From assembly GCA_963781785.1 (NCBI GenBank), contig CAWAHD010000001.1, positions 1,612,001-1,676,000 of the forward strand: a stretch of DNA of 64,000 nucleotides. Reading direction: 5' to 3'. The stretch is from CAWAHD01 sp963781785. GTDB lineage: Bacteria; Planctomycetota; Planctomycetia; Isosphaerales; Isosphaeraceae. The notes below the pieces were generated by a model. The model ran no database searches, was not told where the DNA came from, and worked only from the letters and a program-made list of their open reading frames with translations. A program made the position numbers and the translations under genes. This document shows positions 9,971 to 19,473 of this stretch, piece after piece. How positions within the stretch are numbered: position 1 is the stretch's first letter; each line of letters starts with the position of its first letter.

Positions 9971-10102
9971 ATGGCGCAGATCCGCGGCTCATCCATCCCC
10001 CCGGCTGGAAACACCACGAAACCCAACGGCGAACTGGTTTTCTCTCCGGACGCCCGGCAACGACTGCTGAAGACGCGCGCGTTCGACCAGAGGCGACGAT
10101 GA
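9971..10102 (+). CDS. 43-residue ORF overlapping the antitoxin start
   Basis: A short frame from ATG 9971 to TGA 10100-10102 encodes a 43-residue basic peptide starting MAQIRGSSIPPAGN and ending LLKTRAFDQRRR. Its stop overlaps the ATG of the Phd-like antitoxin (ATGA, 10099-10102), the arrangement used for translational coupling. There is no clear Shine-Dalgarno sequence and I do not recognise the family. It could be a leader peptide, a vestige, or a chance ORF; the ATGA overlap is the only positive evidence. Confidence 0.3.
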   Translation: MAQIRGSSIPPAGNTTKPNGELVFSPDARQRLLKTRAFDQRRR

Positions 10103-10416
10103 AGACGATGTCCCTGACGGACGCGCAGACCCAACTGACTCAATTGGTTGACGTGTTGACCGAAGGCCCGGTGTCACTGTTGCGCAAGGGCCAGCCATGC
10201 GCCGCGCTGGTTGGCCTGGACGAGCACTTCGACCGCGAGGCATTCTCGCTGGGGCGGGACAAGTCTCTGCGGCGGCTGGTCGACGAGGCATGCCGCAGAA
10301 CCAGGGAAGGGGGCGGAATTCCGTTCTCCGAAATCATCGAGCAGGTCGATAAGCAGCATCCACGCAGGAAAAAGTGGCCAGCCCGGCCGCGTGCAAAAGA
10401 TCCCGCAACGAGCTGA
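10099..10416 (+). CDS. Phd/YefM-type antitoxin-like protein
   Basis: 105 residues. The N-terminal ~60 match the Phd/YefM DNA-binding antitoxin pattern: TDAQTQLTQLVDVLTEGPVS then LLRKGQPCAALVGLDEHFDR, the usual strand-helix arrangement with a 'G.P.A.L' block. The C-terminal half is rich in Arg/Lys and would be the disordered toxin-binding segment. These proteins neutralise a Doc, YoeB or PIN toxin and repress their own operon. No toxin gene lies within 1 kb on either side: upstream is the methylase tail, and 13 bases downstream is the DUF499 ATPase. It may be an orphan, or it may have been recruited as a regulator or guard of the island operon. The fold assignment is moderately sure; the role is inference. 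Confidence 0.6.
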   Translation: MKTMSLTDAQTQLTQLVDVLTEGPVSLLRKGQPCAALVGLDEHFDREAFSLGRDKSLRRLVDEACRRTREGGGIPFSEIIEQVDKQHPRRKKWPARPRAKDPATS

Positions 10417-10429
10417 GGAATTCGTCAGC

Positions 10430-13400
10430 ATGGCGATCACCAATCGCGATCGTGTCGGCAAGGGCCTCGAGCTGATGGCTACGGGGCTCCGGCCATTTGT
10501 GGAACGCGAGCTCAAATCCCACCTTGGCGCGAACTGGGAATCCATCGCGCGCGAGCACATCCGCGATGCTCCGCAAAAGATCAACTGGAACGATCCCCAG
10601 CATCTGCTCGGCGTGATGCTCGACCAGTGGCACGCGGTCTTCCGCGAATCCCTGGGCCAGGCCGAGCGCAGCCTCGTGAACGAGCTCAAGGTATTCCGCA
10701 ACCAGTGGGCGCACCACGAACAGTTCGCCAGCAACGATGCCATCCGTGCGCTCGATTCGGTCGAGCGCCTGCTGAGCGCCGTCTCCGCGGGTGAGATCGC
10801 GACCGAAGTCGGACAGATGCGAACGGACCTGATGCGCGTCGTCTTCGACGAGCAGCGCCGTTCCGAGATGCGAAAGAAAGCGTTCCAGCCGACCGAGGGC
10901 AAGCCCCAGGGTGGGCTGAAGTCGTGGCGCGAAGTTGTCACGCCGCACCCGGATGTCGCATCCGGCCGATATCAGCAGGCCGAGTTCGCCGCCGATCTCT
11001 GGCAGGTTTACCAGGGCGAAGGGTCCGACGAATACAAGCACCCCACCGAATTCTTCCGCCGCACGTTCATCACGCAGGGCCTGGAGCGGCTGCTCTCCCA
11101 GGCGCTCCTGCGCCTGAGCGGCAAAGGCGGCGATCCGGTGGTCGAATTGCAGACGAATTTCGGCGGCGGCAAGACCCACTCCATCCTGGCGCTCTATCAC
11201 CTGTTCTCGGGCGCGCCCGCGAGCGCCATGCCGGGCGTCGAGGGGCTGGTCAAGGAGTCAGGAGGCGCCATCGCCAAGAACGTCCACCGTGCTGTCTTTG
11301 TCGGAACGCAGATCTCTCCCGGCCGCAAGCATCGCAAGCCCGACGGTACCGAGGTCCGCACCATCTGGGGCGAGATCGCCTGGCAGCTTGGCGGCAAGGC
11401 GGCGTATGAAGTCATTCGCGACGATGACGAGCGCGCGACGAATCCCGGCAACGCCCTCAAGGAAATCTTCAACAAGTACGCACCCTGCCTGATCCTGATC
11501 GACGAATGGGTCGCGTATCGCGCCAGCTCCACGGCGGGGCAGACCTGCCCGCGGGCACCTTTGACACCCAGTTCACCTTCGCTCAGGCGCTCAGCGAGGC
11601 CGTCAAGGCGGCCAAGCAGACGCTGCTGGTGGTCAGCATCCCGGCATCCGAGGGCCCTCACCAGCGGCCCGGCCAGGGCATCACCGACATCGAAGTCGGC
11701 GGCGAGCGCGGCCGCGAAGCGCTCGTCCGTCTCAAGAACGCCATCGGCAGGGTCGAGGCGTCGTGGCGGCCCGCCAGCCCTGATGAGGGTTTTGAGATCG
11801 TGCGCCGGCGGCTCTTCCAGCCCCTCACGGGCGAACAGTTCGTTGCGCGGGACGCCGTTGCCAGGGCGTTCTCCGAACTTTACGGCGCCCAGACCCAGGA
11901 CTTCCCTCTGGAATGCCGCGAGGCCGATTACGAGCGCCGGCTCAAGCTGGCCTATCCGATTCACCCCGAGCTCTTCGACCGGCTCTACAACGACTGGTCG
12001 ACCCTGGAGAAATTCCAGCGGACTCGCGGAGTGCTGCGGCTCATGGCAGCCGTGATTCATTCTTTGTGGGAACGCAACGACGCCAACCTGCTGATCATGC
12101 CGGCGACCGTCCCGGTCGATGAGCCGATCGTTCAGTTTGAGCTCACGCGTTACCTGGAAGACCACTGGATTCCGGTCATCGAGAAGGACGTCGATGGCTC
12201 GAATTCTCTGCCGCTGGCACTGGACCGGGAGAATCCGACCCTGGGGCGTTTTTCGGCATGCCGGCGGGTCGCACGGACGATCTACATGGGCTCGGCTCCG
12301 ATCCAGCGCGCCGCCAACCGCGGCATCGACGAGCGCCAGGTGAAGCTGGGCTGCGTGCAGCCCGGGGAGTCGGTCGCCACCTTCGGCGACGCGATCCGGC
12401 GCCTGACCGACCGCGCCACCTATCTTTACGTGGACGGCAAGAGGTACTGGTATTCGACTCAGCCGACGGTGACCCGTCTGGCCGATGATCGCGCCACCCA
12501 GCTCTCGGAAGATGACGTCGAGCAAGAGATCCAGAAGCGGCTGCGCGCATCGGCCCACACCCGGGGCGACTTCGTGAAGGTCCACGCGTGCCTTCCCGGC
12601 AGCGATATCCCCGACGGACGGGAGGCCCGCCTGGTCATCCTGGGGCCTGGGCACCCGCATTCGGGCCGGCAGGACACGAGCCCGGCGCGCACGGAGGCGG
12701 CGACGATCCTCGAAGCACACGGAACGGGCCCGCGTAACTACAAGAACGCCTTGGTTTTCCTGGCGCCCGACGCGAACCGGCTGCGCGAGCTCGAGCAAGC
12801 TGCGCCAGTATCTGGCCTGGTCGTCGATCTGGACTGACCGGACGACGCTGAACCTCGATCCATTCCAGTCCCGGCAGGCTGAGACGAAGCGCGACAGCGC
12901 GGACGAGACGGTCGATGCCCGCATTCCGGAAACGTACCAGTGGCTGCTTGTCCCGGGCCAGCCCGACCCGAAGGGTAGCGTGCAATGGACGGAGATTCGT
13001 CTCCAGGGTCAAGATTCCCTGGCCGCCCGGGCCGGCAAGAAGCTCAGGAGTGAGGAGCTGTTGATGGTCCAGCTCGGTGGGACGCGGCTCCGCCATGAAA
13101 TCGACAAGATCCCGCTCTGGCGCGGCAACCACGTTGGACTGAAGCAGCTCTGCGAGGACATGGCGCGTTACCTGTACCTGCCCCGGCTGCGGGATGAAGA
13201 GGTCGTTCTGGCCGCGGTCCGCGACGGCCTGGCGCGGCTGACGTGGCAGGATGAGACATTCGCCTACGCCGAAGGCTGGGACGAGCCGCGCGGCCGTTAT
13301 AAGGGCCTGGCTGCCGGCCAACCGGCGCGGGTGGTCCTCGACGCCGAGAGTCTGGTCGTCAAGCCCGAGATTGCCGCGGCTCAACTGGAAGCCGACCGCC

Positions 13401-13762
13401 AGACCGCCGTGACCACGGTTACCGGAGGTGGCCCGGACGCAGTTGGGGGTCCCGGCGCAGGCTCAACGACCACCGTAACGAGCACCAAGACCGGCACGGG
13501 AACGACGGTTTCCCCGCCGATCCGGCAGTTGCGCCGATTCCACGGTTCCGCGCAGCTCGACCCCGTCCGGCTGGAGCGCGATGCGGGGCGGATCGCGCAA
13601 GAGGTCGTGCAACACTTGTCAGCCATCGTCGGAGCCGACGTCCAGGTGACGCTGGATATCCAGGTCGAGCTCCCCACGGGAGCGACCGACAAGCTTGTCC
13701 GCGATGTAACCGAGAATTGCCGGACGCTGAAGTTCGATGACTATGGGTTCGAGGAAAGCTGA
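10430..13762 (+). CDS. DUF499 AAA ATPase with N-terminal Swt1-type HEPN domain, frameshifted twice
   Basis: Joined, the three frames give ~1110 residues. Residues 1-130 resemble the Swt1 HEPN domain. FRNQWAHHE gives R90-N91-x3-H95, the R-x4-H motif of HEPN ribonucleases. The DUF499 ATPase follows with Walker A NFGGGKTHS (243-251) and Walker B near LILIDEWV. Later come READYERRLKLAYPIHPELF and the DUF499 C-terminal part to DDYGFEES. Frame breaks: about 11517-11524 (WVAY/ARQLHGGADLPAG; one base missing) and about 12799-12806 (LEQAA/RQYLAWSSIW; repaired by one GC). Both are in GC-alternating sequence and may be sequence errors. DUF499 ATPases accompany DUF1156 methylases and helicases in defence loci and are related to BREX BrxC/PglY. 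Start ATG 10430 lies 13 bases after the antitoxin stop. Confidence 0.8.
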
Positions 13763-13903
13763 TCGTCACGGTCTTGCGGAAGCAAGGGGTTATCCATCGT
13801 CGCGCAGATCCGAGAAGAGATAGACACGGGTTATTTCCAGTGGACATTCGCTGCACGATGTCTGGTCGGTAATGCGCAAGTTGCAGAAGCAGGGAGCTGA
13901 ATA

Positions 13904-14326
13904 ATGCTTGACCGAGAGCCAATCGACCGTGAGTCACTGCTGAGGGAAGTCAAAGACCTGCTTGGCGCTTCAATTCGTGAGGAAACGCAGCTTGATGGCA
14001 CAATCGTCATGGTCGGCGGCGATCCTGGTGAGGTCGTTGCCCGGGTCAGTGGAAGCAAGGTCTCGATTGCCCTATTTCGTGTCTGTTGGGAAGGGCCGTA
14101 CACCCCGGTCATGCGACCCATCCACTTCGCAACCCTGAATTGGCGACGGCTTCCGGCTTCCACACTGATGATGACACTTCGCGGCCTTGTCATCGCGGCA
14201 CGTGAAGTTCGCACGGCGAAGTATCGCCGGTGCGAGAGATGCGGAAAGATGCAGCCACCCGAATGGATGCACGATCAGACAACGTGTCAATCATGTGCCG
14301 AGCGGTACTTGGGTATTGCTCATTGA
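13904..14326 (+). CDS. hypothetical protein with C-terminal zinc ribbon
   Basis: 140 residues from ATG 13904. The first ~100 are an alpha/beta region without a motif I recognise (EVKDLLGASIREETQLDGTI near the start). The tail reads CERCGKMQPPEWMHDQTTCQ then SC, a Cx2C...Cx2C zinc ribbon of the type found in small nucleic-acid or protein-binding proteins. It lies just downstream of the DUF499 gene on the same strand, after a 141-base gap, so it could be the last gene of the island or unrelated. No function can be assigned. Confidence 0.6.
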   Translation: MLDREPIDRESLLREVKDLLGASIREETQLDGTIVMVGGDPGEVVARVSGSKVSIALFRVCWEGPYTPVMRPIHFATLNWRRLPASTLMMTLRGLVIAAREVRTAKYRRCERCGKMQPPEWMHDQTTCQSCAERYLGIAH

Positions 14327-14740
14327 CATTCCAAACGGCGGAACGAGTGGCTGCGTTCGGCTTCGACGTAGACGGCCCCCCCCAACGCGTCCTATTGGGA
14401 CCAATCAGATCAGGACCTGTCGCCGTCTGGAAGCGAAAGCTGGTCCAAGGTCGGGACGGACCGAGGTCCGTGCGAGAGAGGTTGGGAAGGTACCGCCCCA
14501 GGATGGGTCGTCGCTGAACTCATGTCGCCTCCAATCCGGGCTGAGCCAGCGTATCGCCCACCGGCCCTCGCATCAAGCGCTCGAGTGCGCTGTCGTTCGG
14601 CTATGCGTGTGATCGCGTTCTGTCTCGTCCCTGAAAGAGGACCTGTCGCTTGTCTTCGTTCGACTGACTCCCTCAGTTCAACGACCCGATGCGGGGCCAC
14701 ACCACACCTGTCGCCACACAGGGCCGGCGCCTGCATTTCT
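14327..14740. other. intergenic region, nothing supported
   Basis: About 410 bases between the zinc-ribbon gene and the palindromic array. Only short frames lacking family resemblance are seen. No tRNA-like or terminator-like fold stood out. Confidence 0.4.
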
Positions 14741-14996
14741 GTAGGTCAGGCTTTCCAGCCTGACGTGCCGGGCCGTCAGGCTGGAAAGCCTGACCTACGA
14801 CAAGGCCGTCAGGCTGGAAAGCCTGACCTACGACAAGGCCGTCAGGCTGGAAAGCCTGACCTACGACAAGGCCGTCAGGCCGGAAAGCCTGACCTACGAC
14901 AAGACCGTCAGGCTGGAAAGCCTGACCTACGACAAGGCCGTCAGGCTGGAAAGCCTGACCTACGACAAGGCGGTCGGGCTGGAAAGCCTGACCTAC
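14741..14996. repeat. 33-bp palindromic tandem array, seven units plus one inverted half
   Basis: Units start at 14775, 14808, 14841, 14874, 14907, 14940 and 14973, exactly 33 bases apart. Each contains GTCAGGCTGGAAAGCCTGAC, an 8-bp inverted repeat around GGAA, then CTACGACAAGGCC. Units 4 and 7 carry single-base changes. The array is preceded at 14741-14764 by the inverse complement (GTAGGTCAGGCTTTCCAGCC...), so the whole can fold as a long hairpin. Related scattered copies lie at 32492-32577. There are no unique spacers, so it is not a CRISPR. 33 is a multiple of 3, so an artificial ORF spans it. Confidence 0.92.
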
Positions 14997-15496
14997 TCAA
15001 ACATCCGGTCGCCTCGGCCGCCTCGTTCCCGGTGTTACCGACCTCCGCTTCTGCCGATTGATGCGTCCGTGCCGCCTGGGCCGATTGAAACGATCGACGA
15101 TCAAAAAATCGTGCCGATCTGCACAAGAGCGCACGCGTTTGCGATCCGCTCCCGCAATCGGTTCCTATCTTCATTTGTGCCAAACCTTTATGCGGCGGAA
15201 TCCCGCCAGCGCCATCCACCTCGCGATCCGGGAAATGCCGGCATCAGGCCCGCCTGAGCGCCATCAAACGGGCATCAGCTCCCGGTCAATGGCCACTCTC
15301 CCAAGTGCGGTAAAAGGCTGAAAAACAGCCGTTTCGCCCCATCCTTCCGCCGCAATCGTTGACCCTTTCCCAGAGCCCTCCAGAAGGCAAGTCAACGCAA
15401 TCGTCAACTTTTATGCAACAAAATTCGCCTTTTTGTAGATCGTATTGGGTGGCGGGACAGAAACAACAATCCACCTTGAACGAGGAGTTGATCACC
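14997..15496. other. intergenic region upstream of the 15.5-kb hypothetical gene
   Basis: About 500 bases that are less GC-rich than the neighbours. No gene is supported. GAGGAG at 15482-15487 is the ribosome binding site for GTG 15497. The promoter of that gene should lie here, but no consensus boxes are convincing. Confidence 0.4.
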
Positions 15497-17124
15497 GTGT
15501 GCGCATCTCCGCGGCAGGTCGCGGCCAACTTGGCCAATAGTCAAAAATCACGCGGGGCAACCACACCAGAAGGCCGCGCCAGATCATCGATGAATGCACT
15601 CAAACATGGCAGACGGTCTCGTAAGCTCAAACGCATGCGCGAAGAGTCGTATGCCTTCGACGAGCGATTGCACAAGTGGATGGCGATCGGCGACGCACAA
15701 AACGATGTTGATGAATATCTGGTCTATCGCAATGTTTGTCTGTCATTCGAGCTCGATCGAGCCGAACAGGCACGTCATGAGCGGCGCACCAGCCTGATCG
15801 AGAACTCCGACGACGCCGAGATCGCCGCAGCGGAGGCGGTCGGCAAGCGGTTGTTCTTCGATCCCTCCGGGCCGACAGCGCTTTATGGAAACCCGCCAGC
15901 CTATGTCCGAAAGAAGAAGAAGACCTCATGGAACGGACAGGCCGTCGATGAAAACGACCCGGCCCAACTGGTGAGAATCCTCGAAAGCACGGAAGCCGGG
16001 TGCTGCTGGCTGCGGGACGAGTGGCAGGCTCTGCGCGGGCAACTGGAGTCGACCGGGTTCTGGCAATCGCACGATCGGCTCAAGGCCGTGCGCCTGCTGG
16101 GCCTTCAGCCCGTCGAGGCAATCCAGGATTTGCGGCTCGGGCAGGTCTTTGTCGCCAGCCATTTCCTCAATCCGACCGGCAAAACCGAGTTTGACGACCT
16201 CTTGAGCGATATGGACGACTCGCAGCGCAACCGCTACCGCAAGGCCGTCCGGCGCGCTGGCCCGATCTGTTCCGCACCAGGGAGAAAGACGAGTGGCGGC
16301 AGATCCTGCTCGACCTGGTCGATCAGAACATCGATCGCTTGGACGGAATACTCGACGTGCACGAAGAGAACGCGGACGAGAACGCCGAGCGAGCCTACGC
16401 CCGCCTCAGCTTCGATCCCAGCCCCGAAGGCCAGGCGCTGCGCAACCATCTGCTCAAATGCACCAATGCGTTGTTTCGAGGGATGGCCAACTATCGTCAG
16501 CGCCAGGCCAAGACGAGTGGCGGGCGCGGCGGAGCCACGGGCGTGGGGCAGCAGCGACCGGAGCCGGCCAGGTGGGAGGAACCAGGACGTGCGGTTCCCG
16601 AGCGGGGAGTTTCGCAGCCGCCGGTTGACGACTCATTCCGGTGGGAAGAACGCCCGGACGAACGCCTCGAGCGGGCGGACGTGGTCGATACCGAGGCCGT
16701 GGAGACGCACGTGGATGAAGTGAGCGGACTGGTCGAAATCGGCGAAAATGCGACGAACGAAGCCAATTTCGATGAAGCCATGCCAATTGTCGAATCACAA
16801 GAGTCTGTTGAGCTTACGGCGAATTTGGGCGTTCTTTCGGCACTTGACAAGGTGGTGGATCAGCCAGGTGACGAGACCGCGCAGGAACCGGTGAGAATGG
16901 AAGCGTCGGCATCCGAAAGCGGCGATCCGGAGCCTGAGACGCCTGAATCGAGCGCTCGGGCGGGTGGCGCGAGCGTGCCGGCGAGGTTTTCGGAGCGGGC
17001 GAACAGTCAGTCAGGACGCGAAGAGGAGAGACCGGCGGCGGAGAGGATGGTCGAGGACCCACTGAAGGCGGGGTGCACCTCGCTCAGTGAGACACTGGCG
17101 AATGCCCTGGCGTTGCCGCCATGA
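15497..17124 (+). CDS. planctomycete hypothetical protein with 'TPEGRARSSMNALKHG' N-terminus, frameshifted
   Basis: GTG 15497 is chosen because GAGGAG precedes it and the product then starts MCASPRQVAANLANSQKSRG and TTPEGRARSSMNALKHG, the standard N-terminus of a large planctomycete family of unknown function often found near mobile elements. The middle is charged and helical. The frame breaks at about 16251-16257 (KAVRR/RWPDLFRTREKDEW), in GGCGCGCTGG, where one base appears missing; the rest continues to 17124. The last ~200 residues are acidic, low in complexity and probably disordered (EPVRMEASASESGDPEPETP). The gene next downstream is a D5-like ATPase, so both may belong to one element. 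No function is known to me. Confidence 0.65.
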
Positions 17125-17130
17125 ATCAAA

Positions 17131-17158
17131 GGATGAAGGATGAAGGATGAAGGATGAA
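17131..17158 (+). repeat. (GGATGAA)4 tandem heptamer
   Basis: Four perfect 7-base units follow each other directly after the stop of the 15.5-kb gene. A single related unit occurs near 3059. Heptamer arrays of this sort are variable-number sites in many planctomycete intergenic regions, from general knowledge. Confidence 0.85.
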
Positions 17159-17363
17159 ACAGAGCAGAGAGGCAGCCGTGAGGGGGCACCGCGGCCAGCG
17201 TGAGAGCGGTGGCTCGGCCAGATGCTGGCACCCTCTCGTTTTGGGTGTGGGTGAATCGACGTCGGCAACTGCTTCCATCATGGGCGACGCAAGCGGCCAG
17301 ATACTGGCTCCCCCTCCTTTTGGGAGAGGGCTGGGGTGAGGGTCCGGATGATCACGAGGAGTT

Positions 17364-17436
17364 GCGATTCCACGGTGCCACGGCGTGTGGCACTGGTGAG
17401 TATTTCTGGGTGCCACTGGTCGTGCCCGACCAGTGT
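17364..17436 (+). repeat. REP-like doublet, solitary copy
   Basis: Contains two hairpins: GTGCCAC...GTGGCAC and CACTGGTCG-TGCC-CGACCAGTG. It is nearly identical to the copy at 49987-50060 beside the RAYT transposase remnant, differing by a few bases including the second loop. It lies between genes, as REP elements do. Confidence 0.85.
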
Positions 17437-17758
17437 CCTCTTGGGATTGGCGAGTTTCGCGATCTTGAGAAGGCTGGCGGGAACAAGGAGCACGTCGGCT
17501 GACAGAGAAATACACCCCCGACGGCATCTCATCCCTCAGAACCCGCAAATCCCTCCACTCTATCGCGCAGGTCAGCCGGAATTCACGCCGGTTTTGTTCC
17601 CGGATCGCAACTTAAGGATCTGGCGGAGACAAGCGTACCATTGATGGGCCAGGCGTCTGAATCCGCTCTGCCCACAAAAGTGCCTGTCCTTTCTGTCTGT
17701 CCTTTCTGTCCGCACACACCCAAAGCCCGCGGAAATTGACACCAAGGACCAAACACTC

Positions 17759-19283
17759 ATGGACACTCAAGAGACACAGAAACCCGTCGGCGCCCTGCTG
17801 CGTCTGGCGTCGGCGGCGCGGCTGCATCGTTCATCCGGCCGCTTGCATGCCTGGGTTTCGATCAGCGATCGATCCGAAACGGTACCACTGGACTCGGCGG
17901 AATTCCGCCGGTGGCTGCTCAGCGGCTATTGTACCGAATCGCGCGAACCGCCGGGCATCGGCACAATTCAGCGGGTCGTTTCGCTCTTGGAGGCCCGGGC
18001 CTGGCTGGATGCCGGCACTCCCAGCGTCTCGATTCGCGTCGGCCGCGAGCCCAGCGGCGATGACTCGGCTTCCCTCATCGACCTTGGGGATTCCCAGGGT
18101 CGGGCCGTCTCGGTCTGCGGTGCAGGTTGGCGTGTGATCGATCGGCCGGCGAGCCGCTTCTGGCGCCCGGCCGGCCTGTTGCCTCTACCCGTGCCCAGGA
18201 CCGGGGCCTCGATCGACCTCTTGCGGCAGTATGTCAATCTCACCGACGACGATTTTCGACTCCTGGTCGCCTGGATCACGGCTGCCCTTCGACCGATCGG
18301 CCCCTATCCCATCCTCGTGCTCTACGGCCCGCAAGGCTCCGCCAAGACCACCCTCGCCAAGATCCTCCGGCTCTTGATCGACCCCCAAGCCTGCCCGCTC
18401 TTGGCACTGCCCTCGACCACCCGCGATCTCATGGTCACCGCCGTCAACGGATGGCTCCTCAGCTATGACAACATCTCCGTGATCAGTAAGGGCATGTCCG
18501 ATGCCCTTTGCGGACTCGTGACCGGAGGCGGCTACGCGACCCGCTCGAATCACACCAACCGCCGGCTCACCGTCCTCCAGGGCCAGCGGCCCATCATCTT
18601 GAACGGGATCGACGAGTTCCTCGAGCGCGCCGATGCGATCGACCGAGCCATCGTCATCAACCTCGAGGCGATCGCGCCGGCGAACCGCCGCGCTGAGGAC
18701 GAGTTCTGGAAGGCCTTCCACGCCGACTACCCGCGGATCCTGGGAGGTGCGCTCGACGCGTTGGCCGGCGGCCTGCGCGAGCTGCCATCCGTTGACCTTG
18801 CCGAGATGCCGCGCATGGCGGATTTTGCCAAATGGGGCGAAGCCGTCGGCCGGGCCCTCGGATGGCCGAAAAGCGCGTTCATGTCGGCGTATGGTTTGAA
18901 TATTGACTGTGCGACGAACGCCGCGCTGGAAGATTCGCTCGTTGTAATGGCCTTGATCGACTGGGCCCCGGAATTGCCCAAGTTCTGGGGCGGACCCGAG
19001 GCGCTGCTCCGCGAGCTCACCCATTACGTGGAGTACCGGGACCACAACATCGCCCGCGCGGGGTCACATGAAGCCAAACAGGAGACGTACGGCCAACTCC
19101 CCAAGCTGGCCGAAGGATACCAGGCAGTTTTCCAAAGAGCTGCGCCGGGTCTTACCTCTCTTGCGGCAGCATGGCGTGACCGCTGAATTCGAGCGAAGTA
19201 ATCGAGGGATCCTGATCAAGTTTGCGTATGTCGAGCCCCCGGATGAATACGACGATCTCAAGGCCGTCGAGCAGGCTCCTTAG
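17759..19283 (+). CDS. D5-like / phage-type P-loop ATPase, frameshifted near the C-terminus
   Basis: The main frame gives 475 residues from ATG 17759. Walker A is LYGPQGSAKTTLAKIL (about residues 193-208). A later block, LLSYDNISVISKGMSDALCG, sits where helicases of the D5/primase-helicase class place the Walker B and sensor. This is the kind of ATPase carried by phage-like and integrative elements for replication initiation. The frame should end after 19186. Another frame overlapping it (19068-19283) holds WPKDTRQFSKELRRVLPLLR, the usual winged-helix-like C-terminal block of this family. I infer a frame change between about 19075 and 19115, truncating the true product. No integrase is seen in the window, so the element is incomplete. 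Confidence 0.7.
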
Positions 19284-19417
19284 AAAGGAACCGCCTTTGC
19301 CGGATTCGCCGGTTGGACCACCTGTTCCGAAAATTCAAAAAACATGCGCAACTTCAAACGCGACAATAAGATATAGCGACTGCGAGCTTCCTGCTAGGAG
19401 TTCCGATTATTCCAAAA

Positions 19418-19455
19418 GCATGCGCAACCAAAGTCGCTGTAAAGACATGTGGCAA
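19418..19455 (+). repeat. imperfect 38-bp dispersed repeat, copy 1
   Basis: GCATGCGCAACCAAAGTCGC then TGTAAAGACATGTGGCA. A related copy lies at 22229-22266, in the same orientation beyond the insertion sequence. A partial third copy (ACATGCGCAACTTC) starts at 19342. It resembles a leader or recombination element more than a gene. Confidence 0.55.
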
Positions 19456-19473
19456 CGCCGTGCAGCGTGGCCC

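Larger units (their letters stand above)
17125..17758. other. repeat-rich intergenic region
   Basis: No gene is supported. It holds four GGATGAA heptamers, a block of the 'ctccttttgggagagggctggggtgaggg' type (17311-17343), and a REP-like doublet (17364-17436). The sequence to 17758 resembles an untranslated leader of the ATPase gene. Confidence 0.5.

Noticed and set aside
10334..12924. Long minus-strand ORFs over DUF499
   Set aside because: No recognised domain; the plus strand carries HEPN and DUF499 motifs throughout.
14741..14996. Possible CRISPR array
   Set aside because: Repeats abut with identical 33-base units and no unique spacers; no cas genes are present.
14522..15061. 179-residue plus-strand ORF with GRQAGKPDLRQ repeats
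   Set aside because: It exists only because the 33-bp palindromic array is a multiple of three; the repeat is a DNA element also found dispersed outside frames.
15359..15496. Upstream start (15359) for the 15.5-kb gene
   Set aside because: The extra residues have no family match, while GTG 15497 has GAGGAG and begins at the conserved N-terminus.
18185..19045. 286-residue minus-strand ORF over the D5-like ATPase
   Set aside because: Shadow frame; Walker A and the rest are on the plus strand.
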